Assembly: GCA_032158295.1 (NCBI GenBank)
Contig: CM063261.1
Span: forward strand, 620,001 to 684,000
Length of the DNA stretch: 64,000 nt
Direction of reading: 5' to 3'
DNA from: Pycnopodia helianthoides
Taxonomy: Eukaryota; Echinodermata; Asteroidea; Forcipulatida; Asteriidae
A program made the position numbers and the translations under genes. A model generated the notes under the pieces. That model saw only the letters and a program-made list of their open reading frames with translations. It had not been told where the DNA came from and searched no databases. Position 1 is the first letter of the stretch, and each line of letters starts with the position of its first letter. Below are positions 24,955 to 37,063 of this stretch, piece by piece.

Positions 24955-25215
24955 TAAAACAGGTAACTTGAGATGGGCTGGACACACAACCCGAAGAACC
25001 GAAGATGGACAACAAAAGTATGGGGATTAGCAACCAAGAACGGGGAACAGGAGAAGAGGCAGACAAAGAAGTAGATGGAGGGATGACATAAGATCTTATG
25101 AAGGAACAGTATAGACAAGAACAGCTATGGAATAGAGATGAATGGCGTTTGCATGAGGAGAGCTACGTACATCGTACACTGGACAAACACAGCCTTGATA
25201 AATGATGATGATTCA
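24955..25215 (+). pseudogene. 3' end of a non-LTR retrotransposon (LINE) reverse-transcriptase ORF, broken
   Basis: Across two frames the plus strand reads LRWAGH.TRRT.D, then QPRTGNRRRGRQRSRWRDDI, then RSYEGT and TRTAMEQ. This is the usual C-terminal end of LINE reverse transcriptases (R-W-x-GH...RGR..-R-W-x-DDI). The reading shifts frame after the first block and carries in-frame stops, so it is dead. It ends in GATAAATGATGATGATTC, a LINE-like simple tail. The clade (CR1, L2 or RTE) cannot be settled from this fragment. The 94-codon minus frame over it is a by-product. Confidence 0.75.
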
Positions 25216-25519
25216 ATTAGTGTAATTATCCGACTTTGTTACTGATAAATTTAAATAACATAAAGAATTTGACAAAAGAAAGCCATTTGTTTAAAGAGTA
25301 TACAAACAGAACCAGCAAAGACAAACAGGTGCAAAAATACTTCTACCAAGAACAATGTGACATTAAACGGTCTTTTACAAGTTTTAGTTTGCAGCCTGCT
25401 TGGCAAAAGTGTTCGATTGAGAGCCTTATGGAATTAGTGCAGGCCATCGCCAATCAAAACAAGCTGTAGCTTCAATATTTATTCACTGAGACTGCGTGTG
25501 CCATTGTTAGCCTTGATTT

Positions 25520-25592
25520 GAGGTTAACCAAATACCAAGTTAACCGAATACCAGGTTAACCGAATACCAGGTTAACCGATACCATGTTAATC
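25520..25592. repeat. short tandem repeat, about 19 bp unit
   Basis: About four copies of GGTTAACCGAATACCA with slight changes. GGTTAACC is itself a palindrome. Confidence 0.8.
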
Positions 25593-26142
25593 GTTATGCC
25601 ATGCATGCACTTTTTCTCTTTCACTCCGAAAAAAAGAAATAACGGTTAACCGACTCAGCCCTTGTGTAACGTTGGATCCTGGGGGATAATGCGTCATTCA
25701 CTGACTGCTGGGTAGTCACTTTAAATAGAATACAATATGCTGTCAAATGAGAATTGGCTGGCTGTCATCAAACAGCCCCCCCCCCACCACCCTACCCCAC
25801 CCGGATGTTCCCCTCTTCTCGTCCGTACTCTATTCACATCGTATAGTTCAATAACGCCGAGGTGAAATGGAACTCCCTGCAGACCACTTCTCTATAGAAA
25901 CTCGAGTGTAACCTAAAACGAAGACTCGCGTGTGATTAGCGATTCAGTACTCGGTAACCAACACGGTCAGCAAGTCTTAATTGGGTTTATAAATATTAAA
26001 GGGACTCATCTTATAGATGCTATTAAATCGAAAAGAAAGTTTTGGGCTTAATGCAACTGACTTATTTTCCAAGTAGTTATTGTATGCACACACATTTCTA
26101 TAAAATATTCACTAAATTGATTGCTTTGTGGATTTTTTATAT

Positions 26143-26336
26143 AAAGTAATAAACCACAAGTAAAACTGACTGAGTGGGTGAATTTCAATAAATTTGGGAT
26201 TAACAAAGAAAACTTGACTAGAGCAGGATTTGAACCTGCGACCTCTGGATTAACGTGCTGGTGCTCTACCAACTGAGATAGCGCTAATGTTTGCGGCTCC
26301 CTATTTTGTAAGTACCTTTTTTCGGGGTACCAGTTA
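26143..26336 (-). mobile_element. tRNA-derived SINE, truncated at the 5' side
   Basis: On the minus strand it has A box TATCTCAGTTGGTAGAGC, B box GGTTCAAATCC and the same 3' body ending TGTGGTTTATTACTT as the copy at 4428-4715. The far 5' segment (the GATCCCTGGCTACACGG part) is missing. Confidence 0.85.
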
Positions 26337-26728
26337 AACTTGTTTTATTTATTCATTTTACTGTATCATTATTCTTCTTTTTTGAATTATAATTTTTGAA
26401 ATCTTTAGGATTTTAATCACTAAACCTTTTGAATGTTCTCTTTTTTGGAAAACAAATGATGTGTTTGCTTCCCTCTTAAAACTGTAATTTGAAATGTTTA
26501 CTTCCTGCGAGAATTAGCTGGGGTTGTCATGGCAACACTATTCTGTGACGTCTTATCACAGGTTTGTGAGATGTTTGTCTCCTTGCATCTCGGTTTTTTG
26601 CTTCTTCAAGTAATTGCAGGACGTTACATCCTGAAGCAAGAAGCAATCACACACTACTAATTGATCATTGCCAAAGGACCAACATCTACACTATGAACCA
26701 ATATTTATACATGACAAAATAAACCTGT

Positions 26729-27070
26729 TTAAAGGCCCTGTACACTATTGGTAAGATCGAAGAACACAATGTTCACAGATTCACACATAACTTACATGAT
26801 TTAAAGTAAGTAATGGTAGAAAGGGTTCCTTAAAATATTTCTGCCTAAAATGCTATCGTTTCTGAGAAACGAGTAAAACAATAGTAATTATCGCGCGCGA
26901 TAATTTGAAAAAACAGAAAACACATAAGATCTCTTTTCACTATTTTCTCGTGACCTCGATGACCAATTCAGCTCAAACTTTCACAGGTTTGTTTGTTCAT
27001 GCATATGTTTAATCACACAAAATGTGGACACTGATTTTGAGCTGTTACCAAAAGTGTAAAATACCTTTAA
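26729..27070 (+). mobile_element. TTAA-flanked MITE, family B copy 1
   Basis: It starts TTAAAGGCCCTGTACACTAT and ends AAAAGTGTAAAATACCTTTAA. The interior has TTTCTGAGAAACGAGTAAAAC, a GCGCGCGATAATT motif and TTTTCTCGTGACCTCGATGA. Copy 2, in the opposite orientation, is 46735-47075. The interior is alignable with family A around the CTCGTGAC..CTCAAACTT..ACAGGTTTGT segment. Confidence 0.85.
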
Positions 27071-27290
27071 GTTTAAGCTCAATCGGTCATCGGAGTCAAA
27101 CAAAAATCAGTGAAAAATATGTTATCACCGTTTTCAAACACCGAGTCTTGGACTCGCGAGATCAAAACTAAATGTTTAACTTCTCAAAAACGATAGCATT
27201 TAAGCAACAATGTTTTAAGTGAAATTATCCACCAGAACATCTTGATACCATGTATGTAAACTATGTGTAAACTTCACTCTTAAGTTTGTT
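27071..27290 (+). mobile_element. fragment of the repeat that hosts the family B insertion
   Basis: It starts AGCTCAATCGGTCATCGGAG directly after the B element and resembles 47076-47304 after B copy 2. It belongs to the same wider MITE group (CTCGCGAGATCAAAACT, TTCTCAAAAACGATAGC). Confidence 0.55.
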
Positions 27291-27345
27291 GAACCAACCC
27301 TCTGGAATGTTGGAGGTCGTGGGTTCAATTCCAGCCCAAGGTGTT
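27285..27345 (+). mobile_element. SINE head fragment (B box only)
   Basis: The B-box-like GGTCGTGGGTTCAATTCC is present without a good A box. It is probably a tRNA-derived fragment. Confidence 0.4.
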
Positions 27346-27697
27346 ATGGTCTTTTTTGACAGGAATCCTCAAAGCAATCGCAGTAGGCCTACAGGGCTAC
27401 ACCGATGACGTATTAGACAGTGTCCGAATTAATGGATCTGGTACCCGTTTTTCGTAGATATCCTATTTTGCTAAGTCAATGTGTCAAACTTTGCGTTTGG
27501 CTACTTGCAACTGCAAAGCTACATTTGCGTTTAATTTTACAAAAAAATCACTTATTTCATCATTCAAAGAAAATTTCTATGACAGCTAGAAACTGACAAT
27601 TCTAAAAAGACATTAAGACTATGCAAAACATTACTGGAAGGCAAGTTCAAAACCATTTTTTTGCTACATCAAAAAGAAACCCTTGCTCAATGCAATT

Positions 27698-27790
27698 CAT
27701 GGGCTTCCGGTCATCAGCGGAGCCAGTTTGTATGAAGTGGGCGTGGCTCACAGTGGAACTACGTCACACTTAAGAACATGAGCCGGAACA
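27698..27790. repeat. dispersed repeat shared with 22706-22790
   Basis: Same order of short phrases as at 22706-22790, with single-base differences. Function and class unknown. Confidence 0.45.
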
Positions 27791-27889
27791 CCAGAATGTC
27801 ATATTCTTTAACGGTGTCTTTGCAGCCATCGGTCGTAGCCACAGCCAAAGCTGAAGCAATAGCCAAAGCTGGCGCGACATGGATGTATG

Positions 27890-27945
27890 TGTAATGTGCT
27901 CAGATTAATGGGCAGTCTTTGGGTTCAAATCCCACCCTGGGAATT
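27890..27945 (+). mobile_element. SINE head fragment (B box)
   Basis: GGGTTCAAATCCCACCC is a good pol III B box. The upstream A box is weak (TAATGGGCAGTC), so this is a remnant. Confidence 0.4.
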
Positions 27946-28087
27946 TCTCCTGTAAACATTATTATGTACTCATGAAAGAATGGCCGAGTTGGAGACATGA
28001 TAAAATTGCTGAGTATTATTGGTATACAGCGATACAAAGTAACATGTCACACAAAGATCCATTACATAACCCTTTGCTGCCATACAA

Positions 28088-28190
28088 CAAGCTGGCCTTG
28101 CGGTCAATGTGTTAACAGTACGGTCATTGAATTAGAGAGACTGTGGGTTCGAACCCCATCCAAGATGGCTGATAACCCAGTTTAGGCACG
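28088..28190 (+). mobile_element. tRNA-like SINE head
   Basis: The A-box-like TGGCCTTGCGGTCAATGTG and the B box GTGGGTTCGAACCCC are correctly ordered, and the sequence then runs into non-tRNA sequence. No acceptor-stem pairing is visible, so it is SINE-derived. Confidence 0.5.
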
Positions 28191-29959
28191 TTAGCAAAAG
28201 CCACGATAGTCAAATCATAGAGCAAGGAACTCTATGGTCAAATCTATAGTCTATGATCCATCACTAAGATTCTTAGTACATGTAGTAACTATAAATGGTA
28301 GTATATTGAGTTTAAAAGAAATTCTTACCAAAGATCACATCGGTCGGCGGTCGGCCATTGACGTTTACCGTGTGGCCAACACAAATCAGAAGTCTACGTC
28401 TGTCACCGGATGTTACGGACTGTAACTGCTGATGGTTTCTCAAGAGACAAAGTAAAGAATCCTCACTTCTAATTAACTGTTTGTGCGTTCTTGAGTGATG
28501 CACACGGATTGTTGTGATGTCTGTCTGTGTGAATGAGCCGCCGTGCTTTACGCAGATCCTTCCCGTTCATGTGCGACTGCCATACAGTCATGTGGAGCGT
28601 GTTGGACAGGACAGGACACATCATGTACAAAATCAAAGACAATGTGCAGAATTAAAGTGACCCCTATTCGTCGTCTAATTGTCGAGGTAATTATGGGGAA
28701 ACAGAACCCATCACAAATCTCACTCGGGATCGGACAGCTCTCAGTCTGGTCGAATTCCGACACACCGTTTGGATCAATTTCACGACATTCACGTCCAATC
28801 AGATAAGACGGTCACTCGGTAACTTTTTAGTGACCGACTAACAACGCTCCCGCTGCACACCACAGGCGATATTTAATTCATAGAACAGCCGTGGAGTCCG
28901 AAGTTATTGATGTCCATCGCTGAGACCTAAATAAGTAGTGGCGGTCACAGTCTAATAGCAGTGATATAGTTTGCTTGGTTGATTCAGAGCTAGCTCTTCC
29001 ATCTCGACAGACATTTTTAGAAGGCCGAGAACCTCTTGTAAGAGGCAGAAAAACTAAGGCACAATGTCTTTACAATTATTTTTCTTTCATTAATTTGTTT
29101 TTGGGGTGGGTTTTTTCTCACTCACTTATTAGAAAGTCTCATGAACTGTGAACACTTGGTTTTTTTTCACCGACAATGAACACCAATTTTTAGGTCAAGA
29201 TCATCCCTGGCTCATTCATGTTTGTATTCTGACCCGGATTCCGGGTCAGTTGATTTTGGGTCAGGGCCAGCAGGTCTAGCTTTGCTTAGTGCGAGTGTTG
29301 CTCCAAGCCCATCTGGAAGTGTTGTTTTCTTTGATGTTCTTGTTTATAATGGCTGAATAACTAATATGGTAATTTGATTTCTGACTCTAGTCAACTATGT
29401 ACGGATCTCCTCGCGTGCCAAAATACCACTCCGCGGGCAACGAAATACCTCATCTCTCCAAAACGACTGTTTTATGCAAGAAGTCAACCTACCGTAAGAA
29501 TGTGTCATGTACATGTATAGAAGATTTACTAGAGCTTGCAGGCATCTACGACTTGAACACATTGTGACAGATGATAATGTTTCCAAACGAAAAACATAGA
29601 AAATATTTCGCATAATGCCACGGGCAATGCACAAAATACACGTGATTAGTAAAGTATGTACATGACTGATGGGCGTGAGATAATGTTGGGATACCGACAA
29701 TAATTCATTTCTTATTGCTAATTAACTACCAGTTATCATCGGTGGATTTCTTCGTGCAATACCTGTAAATGACAGCATTTTAGCTTTCTCAAATCTGCAA
29801 ACACAGTTCTTCAAAACTCAAATCTATTTATTTGGGTCAAGTCGGCCGAAAATCAGACGTAGCATCTTTAAAGCAATGTATAAGAGGTCTTCGGCAATGA
29901 CGAGATTGACTCAGTCTAATCCCAGTTGGAGTGTTTGTTTGTTGTTGTGGTGTTGGGGT

Positions 29960-30006
29960 GTTTGTTTGTTTGTTTGTTTGTTTGTTTGTTTGTTTGTTTG
30001 TTTGTT
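29960..30006. repeat. (GTTT)n microsatellite
   Basis: About 11 tandem TTTG units; they account for the repeated VCLF in a small frame. Confidence 0.95.
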
Positions 30007-31683
30007 TATTGTAGCTGTTTTTGTTGTTGGTTGTTTTGATGTCGGGTGTTTTTTCTTTGGGGGAGGGGTGGGGGTAGGCCTACCCAAGAGGTAGGCATTA
30101 AGATTGGGGTCTTCGTCAACTTCAGTTCCATGCGCTTGTTTGAATTCTCCGCAGCATTGCCCTGTAAAAAGAAGGACCCGAGCTCAAAGTTAGTTTTGTT
30201 TGAACACTGCTAGAGTTTTGACAAGTGAATGTGCGAAGCGAATTCGAGATACAAACGACCAGGGGTGTTATATAAGTTTGTTATTGTTGTCTTTTTCACC
30301 TCCACTAGTGACATAATCAGAGTCACTGTTCGCTTTGCTATTACAATACGCGTAAAACATTAACCGGGGAGCTTCACAATGTCCACTTGGGGCTTAAATT
30401 TAACATTAATCACTATTCAATGTTACAAAGTTGCCACCATTTCTGGGTAAAGACTGCGTTATAAACAAAGACAGTATTTGAGTCTAGTAATGAGGACTGC
30501 CATACCTGCACTTAAAAGTCTCCAATAACAGTTTGTGCTCTATTAAACTTGCAAATTGCTACCTTCATGCTCTCGGCAGTTCCAGCAATTTCAGGACTTC
30601 TTAAAAAAGGGTGTCAAATTACCGTTTTAAGACCACCCGACGTGCTAGGCGTAACGTGGCAGCCTAATTTATATGCATGAAAACTACAATTAAATCGCGG
30701 TTTGTTTTAATTCCACACTAGCCTCTATCCGCCTTAACATGAGAGAGCTTGATGTGCCGGGCACATCGAGGCAAGCGATATCATTAATACAAGCTAAACT
30801 TGAGTTTAGTCGACGTTTCAAACGGATTTCATTTTTTCGTGTTGTTCATTTACCTTGTTGTCATGTCTGTAGGGTTTTGGTTCACATTTGCTCCTCAGTG
30901 TACACAAAATCATAAAACCAAAATCAAAAACAAAACACCCCCCCCCCAAAAAAAAAAAAAACAACAACAACAACAATAACAACCTTAGGCAGTCATTTTT
31001 TATGTTGTGACAACGGTGTTTCTGTCTTTGGAATGATGAGCGATAATACGGATGACGTCAATGATGACGTCAGCAGATTAGCGTAACTGCCAACTAGATT
31101 GCAATTGCAATTTCGATCAGTATAAAATAAAAAACATGTCTCCATTACATGTACACTGACGTGTTCCAGAAGATTGTTGATTGTTGTTAAATGATTTTAT
31201 AGGTATTTTTCAGTGATGTTAGAACTTTATAAGTTGTAACATAACACCAAAATCGAGAATGTAAATGCAAAATACGTCATAATATTGAGCATCTGCTTGC
31301 ATTTTACCTTATATATAAGTCAAATCATCATTTTATAAAAATAATTCAGACTTAACAATGGTTCTGTATTTTGCAAACCTTTTAACTTGAAATTGAGGAG
31401 TCAACTCTGCTCCAGATTTTGCGGGGAAATACTAGACCGTTTTAGACTCAAACACGAGGGCTGGTTGTTCACGAGTAATTCTACACTCTCGTGTTAGACT
31501 CATGTTTTATGTATTTAGGGCATTACGACCACTCGAATGTGCATATTCATCAATCCCGCGAAATAGCGCCCGCAACGGCGTAAATTGGACCCGACTAAGA
31601 CCAGTATCGGAGGGGCTACGATGATCTGAAACTTCCAGCCTATAACTTGAAATAAATTAAAAAAACAAATAAACCGCAAACAT

Positions 31684-31716
31684 ACAAACAAACAAACAAA
31701 CAAACAAACAAACACC
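31684..31716. repeat. (CAAA)n microsatellite
   Basis: About 8 tandem CAAA units, the complement of the GTTT repeat 1.7 kb to the left. Confidence 0.95.
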
Positions 31717-31871
31717 CCAACAAACATCAACCATTACACCCTAAAAGCCCAAAACACCCGCAAGAAACCAAACGAACAAACAACTAAATAAATAAACAAG
31801 AAAGTAAACCATTGTTTCATCAACACCGGTCAGAAGAAGTAATAATCATTCCCAATTAAAAAGATGTGTTT

Positions 31872-32035
31872 CTCCTGATGACCACCACGAAATGCAGTTC
31901 GAAACGTCGAGTAAATCTCCAGTTCTTCTCAGAATCACATACAGTACACTGAATACTCACCCACCCATGAGATTGAACGGGTGTCACCGCAAACCGACAT
32001 CTCATTGTAGATTTACCATGCAAACGGTTCTACTT
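31872..32035 (+). mobile_element. Penelope-like / hammerhead-like element end with tail, decayed
   Basis: It contains CTCCTGATGA, exactly the canonical CTGATGA box, and later GTTCGAAACGTCGAG, but the hairpin between them no longer pairs well. It is followed by the CAGTTCTTCTCAGAATCACA flank and then GTCACCGCAAACC and CCATGCAAACGG, the tail phrases amplified in the 2.2-3.8 kb minisatellite. Confidence 0.65.
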
Positions 32036-34837
32036 AAAAGTACAGTTCTTCAATAATTGAAGAAATTGAAATTTTACTGAATGCTTAAACTTACCCGTCC
32101 TAGGCCTACCGACCATAGTCACCTTGTTTACAAAAAGAGTATTTCCTGACAGACAAGAAACACTGAGAGATTTTACATTTTGTACCTAATAACAACGTTA
32201 AACAGCCACTAAGCCTGGACTTCCTGTTGACACGTTGTGATGTCACACATTCAATGATCTACACTTTCGAATTGTAAATTTAAAAAACTCATTAACAGAA
32301 TTCTCCTTAGCAACTGTTCAAGAAACTTTAATTTCGCAGAAGGAACACGATATTATTTTCCAAGGACTAGAGTATAGTGAAGTGAGTATTTCAAGTAGAC
32401 TTTTTAGAGGCAGGTTTCACAATGATTTCTACCAAAGTACCACTGCCGCCGCAAAGACTCAAATGGGACGTAGAAAACGAGACCAACATACAAAATAATG
32501 ATTTTTTGGGGGGGGGTAACGTTTTGAAAAAAAGATAATTGCGGAAAAGGAGAACTCCGGCTGTCTGTTGGTTATTTGAAAAACAGACTGCTGTCGTCTT
32601 TAAAATCTCGGATCTTTTAGTTGGCGAGTTTGAGGTCATTGCCGCCGGCAAATCGTCTTCAATCTCAAATGGTTAGATGGAGTTAAGGTTAGATTCGCTG
32701 GCCGATCGATGCATGTCACTGTTGACTTCATCATTTTGCTCAACACCCCCCCCCCCCCCCCCCCGCAATAGAGTGGCTGGACGCGGGCCGCACAAGGCGG
32801 ATTAGTTTGATTAGAATTCTCCGGATTTAGGTTGACAATATAAGTGCAACATTGAACGGAACATTCCGCAAGTACCGTCGAGAGACTGCTGTTCTAGGAA
32901 ACACCCAGAACTCTTAAGTCAGATCGTCTGACTTATAGATACGCATTCAACGTCTGTCTGTTGGACATGAGGAAGCTAGAATAATTATTTGTTGAGGCCA
33001 CTGAACGGGAAAAGGGCAGACATTGATCATGCAGTAAAGTAGTTTCACACAGGAGAACTTTTGTCGGAAGCAGACATTTCCGTGTCACTCATCGTTAATT
33101 GCATTTTCGTGAAGGCACCTTTGGTGTAGGTTCCCCCCCCCAACAACAAAAACAGACCATTCAATTTAACACCCGGCTCATTCGGCTCTCGCTGTGGAAA
33201 GAATGTCAAAATGTGGGGTGGTTTTCTTCTTCTTCTTTTTTCTTCTTTTTCTGTCTTCTTTTTCTTTCTTTTACAGTTGCCACTTGGACGAAATTGTGTC
33301 TGAGGTCCTTAGAAAGTAAATGGGGAGAATCACAAAATACATTCTTCGCTGCATACACGTTTGACTCTTCACATACAAAATCAGGAGAATGTAATTCCAG
33401 TAAATGTTTGGTCACCAATGTCAGAACGGATGACTTCACTTGCTCCAACTGACCCGTTACCAGAGTAAGATTTATAGGTCAGCGTCGTCACCTGCCCTAC
33501 AAAACTGGAGTAGGCCTAGTCTTTGAATTGAGGCCTCGACGGGTTAACCACGAGCCTCTTCGAGTAGCCTAATATTCTCGTTGAGGAGCGCCAGTTATTA
33601 GAATGTGCCTTGTAACATAAAGGGCCCGTGGGGTATATGCTGTGACTTGTATTCTACTTGTTCCATGTACAGCGCACACCGACCTTTAGTCTGCAGTGTG
33701 GGGACAATTATTACCCATCAAAGGATTTCAGAGTACGAAACAATCTTACAATCACAAAGGAATTTCTAAGGGAAAGAGAAAATATATTGGCACAATAGAG
33801 GTACCCCACAAACTATGTTCAATTGTTTCGTCATTGTTTTTGTGAGGTACTAAACACAACAGGAACAGTGTGGTGTACCCCATTGTCTCCTCTTTGCTTG
33901 AGTGTAACATAAAACAAATTAATTTCTAGAAACGGGAATTTAAAAATGGTTATGTTACTCATGTGTTGTTGTATAAAATATTTTCTATACAGCAGTATGG
34001 TGGCATAGAATGACGCTGTCGTGTTGTTGCAATATTGTGGTTTTTTTTTCTTTTTCTTTCTTTCTTTTGAAATCCAAGCTTTCAAAGAATATTCTTTAAC
34101 TCTATAAAAACAGTCAACTATGTGGGAATGTATATACGTGAACAACACTTGGTGCCGGCATATTTTGAAATCCATCTTTTCGCTGAACCTGAAGTTAATA
34201 CTTTCAAACCATAAAAGTTAAAATAACATCAATTTAATAATAATAATAATAATAAAAAAGACATCAAGAAACACTTCCCATCATGCAGGACTTGTTTCCT
34301 GTGCTGACGGAAAGGCGTCGTTTTTGGTGAACTTCTTGACTTTCGACGATGGAGTCAGCTCGTTCATAAGGGCCGGGCTTGACTTTCAAATCGTGGATAC
34401 GGGAAAGCCGCCGAGGGACACTCGACATTGAGACCAACAAAAATGAACTGTTCTCTTCAGGTTGCAGAGCGCAGTTATGGCGGTATAATGCATGTTCTTT
34501 CCCCCGAAGGCTTGCTTATTATCTGTGATTCAAAAGATAGTTCTTTACGTTGATTCACTTACACCATGGAACAATAAACTAGATTATTGCGTGCCTAAAA
34601 GAGCATTTTCTGTGGAGTACCTCACTGCAGTCCGGGGATAACTGAGAAATCCCTGCAGGCATTTTTGTACAGGGAGGCTACGGGGAAACCCAAGTAGCAA
34701 TGCACTCTGACCGTGGATGGGTTGCCATTGCTTTTATGCATTAGAAGGTTGTGGTAGAATGACCCAAAGAGAGGCTCCGAGGTTAAGTTCAGTTTTTGTG
34801 ATGCACTCATTAATCCTTTAGATAGAGTCCTCGTAAA
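32036..34837. other. intergenic stretch, no gene recognised
   Basis: No supported exon. It holds a run of 19 C at 32746-32764, a T/C-rich run at 33228-33270 (a by-product frame rich in lysine on the minus strand), and an (AAT)n run at 34234-34256. Confidence 0.4.
32746..32764. repeat. poly-C tract
   Basis: Nineteen consecutive C; one of several C or G runs in the window and the longest. Confidence 0.95.
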
Positions 34838-34930
34838 AGCCTCCGAGAAAGACTCTGCTAGGGTTGAAACGTCAGGCCATACACTAACTAATTTTTTGCA
34901 TTTATACTACAGGTCCTTTTGGTTGGTAAG
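34838..34930 (+). mobile_element. second family of Penelope-like element end
   Basis: The phrase AGACTCTGCTAGGGTTGAAACGTCAGGCC (split here as AGACTCTGCTAGGGT and TGAAACGTCAGGCC) has the GAAACGTC half of a hammerhead-like core behind a GACTC..GGGT hairpin, followed by an AT-rich tail. The CTGATGA box is not preserved (CTCCGAGAAAGA). Family membership is inference. Confidence 0.45.
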
Positions 34931-36548
34931 CAGTTTGCAACAGCTAATTCTATTTCCTCGTAAAAGTGGGAGAGAAAAAAAACACAGTTCTCTAAAATTG
35001 TTAAAATTGTATAAATTGCTATTTTATTTGAAATTCTTTGAAAGCGAAGTTTGAAACAAGACCGCATTGGACTCGGTACATTCCAAGTAGAAAGTTTTCC
35101 AAGTATCGTCGAAATTCAGAAATGAACTAAAACTGTTTTTCACGTAAACAAAACCGTAAAGACCCACTCTTGAAATGTGACGTCATTGGTTGTTGACAAC
35201 ATTCGCACTAAAAGGGTATCAAATTCAATGGCTTTTACACCATTTTAACGTGCGGTTAGAAACTTGTAATGTTTCCCCCATTTTCATCAGAACTCTATCT
35301 ATCAGTAAAAGAGTGTATCACAAAACTGATTTTGACCTTGGAGCCCCTCTTTAAAGCCAAATTTGTATCTAAAAGAATCCATTCGGCACTCGTCTTCATG
35401 TCTCGGTTTAAAAATCTACTTTAACCCAAGCTGAATTCTCCGAACTTCCGACCCTGTGGTAAATGTATTGATTTCCAGTGCAATTAACGATAACAGAACA
35501 ATTATATCGATTATATGAATTCAGATCAGTTATATCGATTACATGCAATCAGATCAATTATTTCTTAAAACCGTTTTACTCCGGGGAAAAATTCAAATAC
35601 AGAATTCCATTCGGAAATGATGAAATCAACCGAATACTCGCAAGAGTCAAAATCACTCGTATTCAGTGGTACTTTATTCAGCATTTTATATTCGGTATTT
35701 CATGACTTGGTGATCCCCGCGGGCAACAGCACACGAACAATTATTCGTTTTGGCGATACAGCATCCATGCTGATTATAAACATTCCCAAACCGAATAACA
35801 CAACAGAGGTGACTGATCCCTTTCTGATGGAACTTCCATGTTCTGAAACATTATCGATTCTGAATAATGTGTTTTGTGGCGCGGGAGATAGAATCGAATT
35901 AATTCAGGTTTTAATTAAAACCAGGCCTCCAGTACTTGACCTAATTTATACATGGTGATTGAAGCGGTTGATTTGTTTTCACTTTTATGTAAAGAGAGGG
36001 GGCACATCCCAACACTGGTTTAGCTGGTTTTACTGGTAGCACACATGTACATAACTTCCCATATGACCTGATGGGGTTTCTTGCCTGCCAGCAAATATTC
36101 AGGAATTCACAATGTCACTCTTCTTGTAAACAACAATGTCTGTTGTGAAATAGCAAACACGAGTGAAGTTTGAAACAAAATGTAACAAACTGAGAGTGAT
36201 AACCACAATCTGTAAAGGAAGGATCATAGATTGGTTTTTGTCAACGTAATGCTGATTTATAGGCAGAATTATCCAGAATGATACCATAATAAGTCACCTG
36301 GGATAGTTTCAGCTCAATACAGTGTCTAATTGTTTGAGAAAACAAAACACAAAAACTGTCACGGTATTTTCATCAAGCATAAACCAAGATTGTCGAATCC
36401 ATCCACGCTTACCACTTTTAGCGAGGTGACAGCGGGTACCAACTACATCTGTAGCCGCAGTGTTCGCAAACGTTCACCACGGAAATTCAATCTCGAAAAC
36501 TCGCCTTGCTTGAGTTTTAGAGACTCCAATTTTTCGCCATACTTTTAG
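34931..36548. other. stretch with overlapping unrecognised frames
   Basis: Two overlapping plus-strand frames (35478-35705, 75 codons; 35617-35958, 113 codons) are the longest here. Neither shows a known domain, signal peptide or splice context, so I do not call a gene. The rest is unassigned. Confidence 0.35.
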
Positions 36549-36684
36549 TTGATTTAGAATCAACAGGGGTATTTCAGACGAAATCATTTCGCAGACTGTT
36601 TACTCCTAGTACTACCAAATATTCATAACAAGGAGTTTTTCGAATAAAAACTACCCATTTACCAAAGAATGACCCTACCTTTAA
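36549..36684. mobile_element. TCAACAGGGG element, copy 1 (ends at a TTAA)
   Basis: It starts near ATCAACAGGGGTATTTCAG, includes ACGAAAT, and ends ACCAAAGAATGACCCTACCT before TTAA. The order and sequence match 54057-54191. The closing TTAA is shared with the start of the family A element at 36681, so the two elements abut. Confidence 0.6.
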
Positions 36685-37063
36685 AGGAACATTACAGAAT
36701 TGGTAAGAAGAAACAACTTTTTGATCACAGATTTACATAAAACTTACACGGTCTAATGATGGTGATAGTAGAAAATATCCCTTGAAATATTTCTGTCTGA
36801 AATGCCATATTTGATGAGAAATGAATAAACTAATGTTCCGATTGGAGTTTATCGCTCAGTGAGCGTTTTATTCATTTGTTGAATCTATATGATTTCATGC
36901 AAATGTGTAATCGGTTTTTCACTATTTTCTCGTGACTCAGATGGCCGATCGATCTCAAACTTCTACAGGTTTGTCAGTTTATGTATATGGTGGATTACAT
37001 ACAGTGCTTACACTGCCAGCAACTGTTTTGTTAGCAAAAACCAATTCTGTAATGTTCCTTTAA
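36681..37063 (+). mobile_element. TTAA-flanked MITE, family A copy 3
   Basis: It has complete TTAA boundaries and inverted ends (AAAGGAACATTACAGAATTG and its complement). Interior as in copy 1. The small frame at 36889-37146 is a by-product of it. Confidence 0.9.

Larger units (their letters stand above)
28191..31870. other. intergenic stretch, no gene recognised
   Basis: No supported exon. Notable pieces are a GGGTCA pair (about 29230-29262), a GTTT microsatellite (29960-30006) and a TATA-containing AT-rich part near 31120-31340. Frames of 60-101 codons lack family features. Confidence 0.4.

Noticed and set aside
28312..28503. 63-codon minus-strand frame with GHTVNVNGRPPTDV
   Set aside because: Looked exon-like at first, but no acceptor/donor pair in phase and no family match.
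35478..35958. Overlapping 75- and 113-codon plus-strand frames
   Set aside because: No known domain, signal peptide or convincing splice sites; length is within chance for AT-rich DNA.
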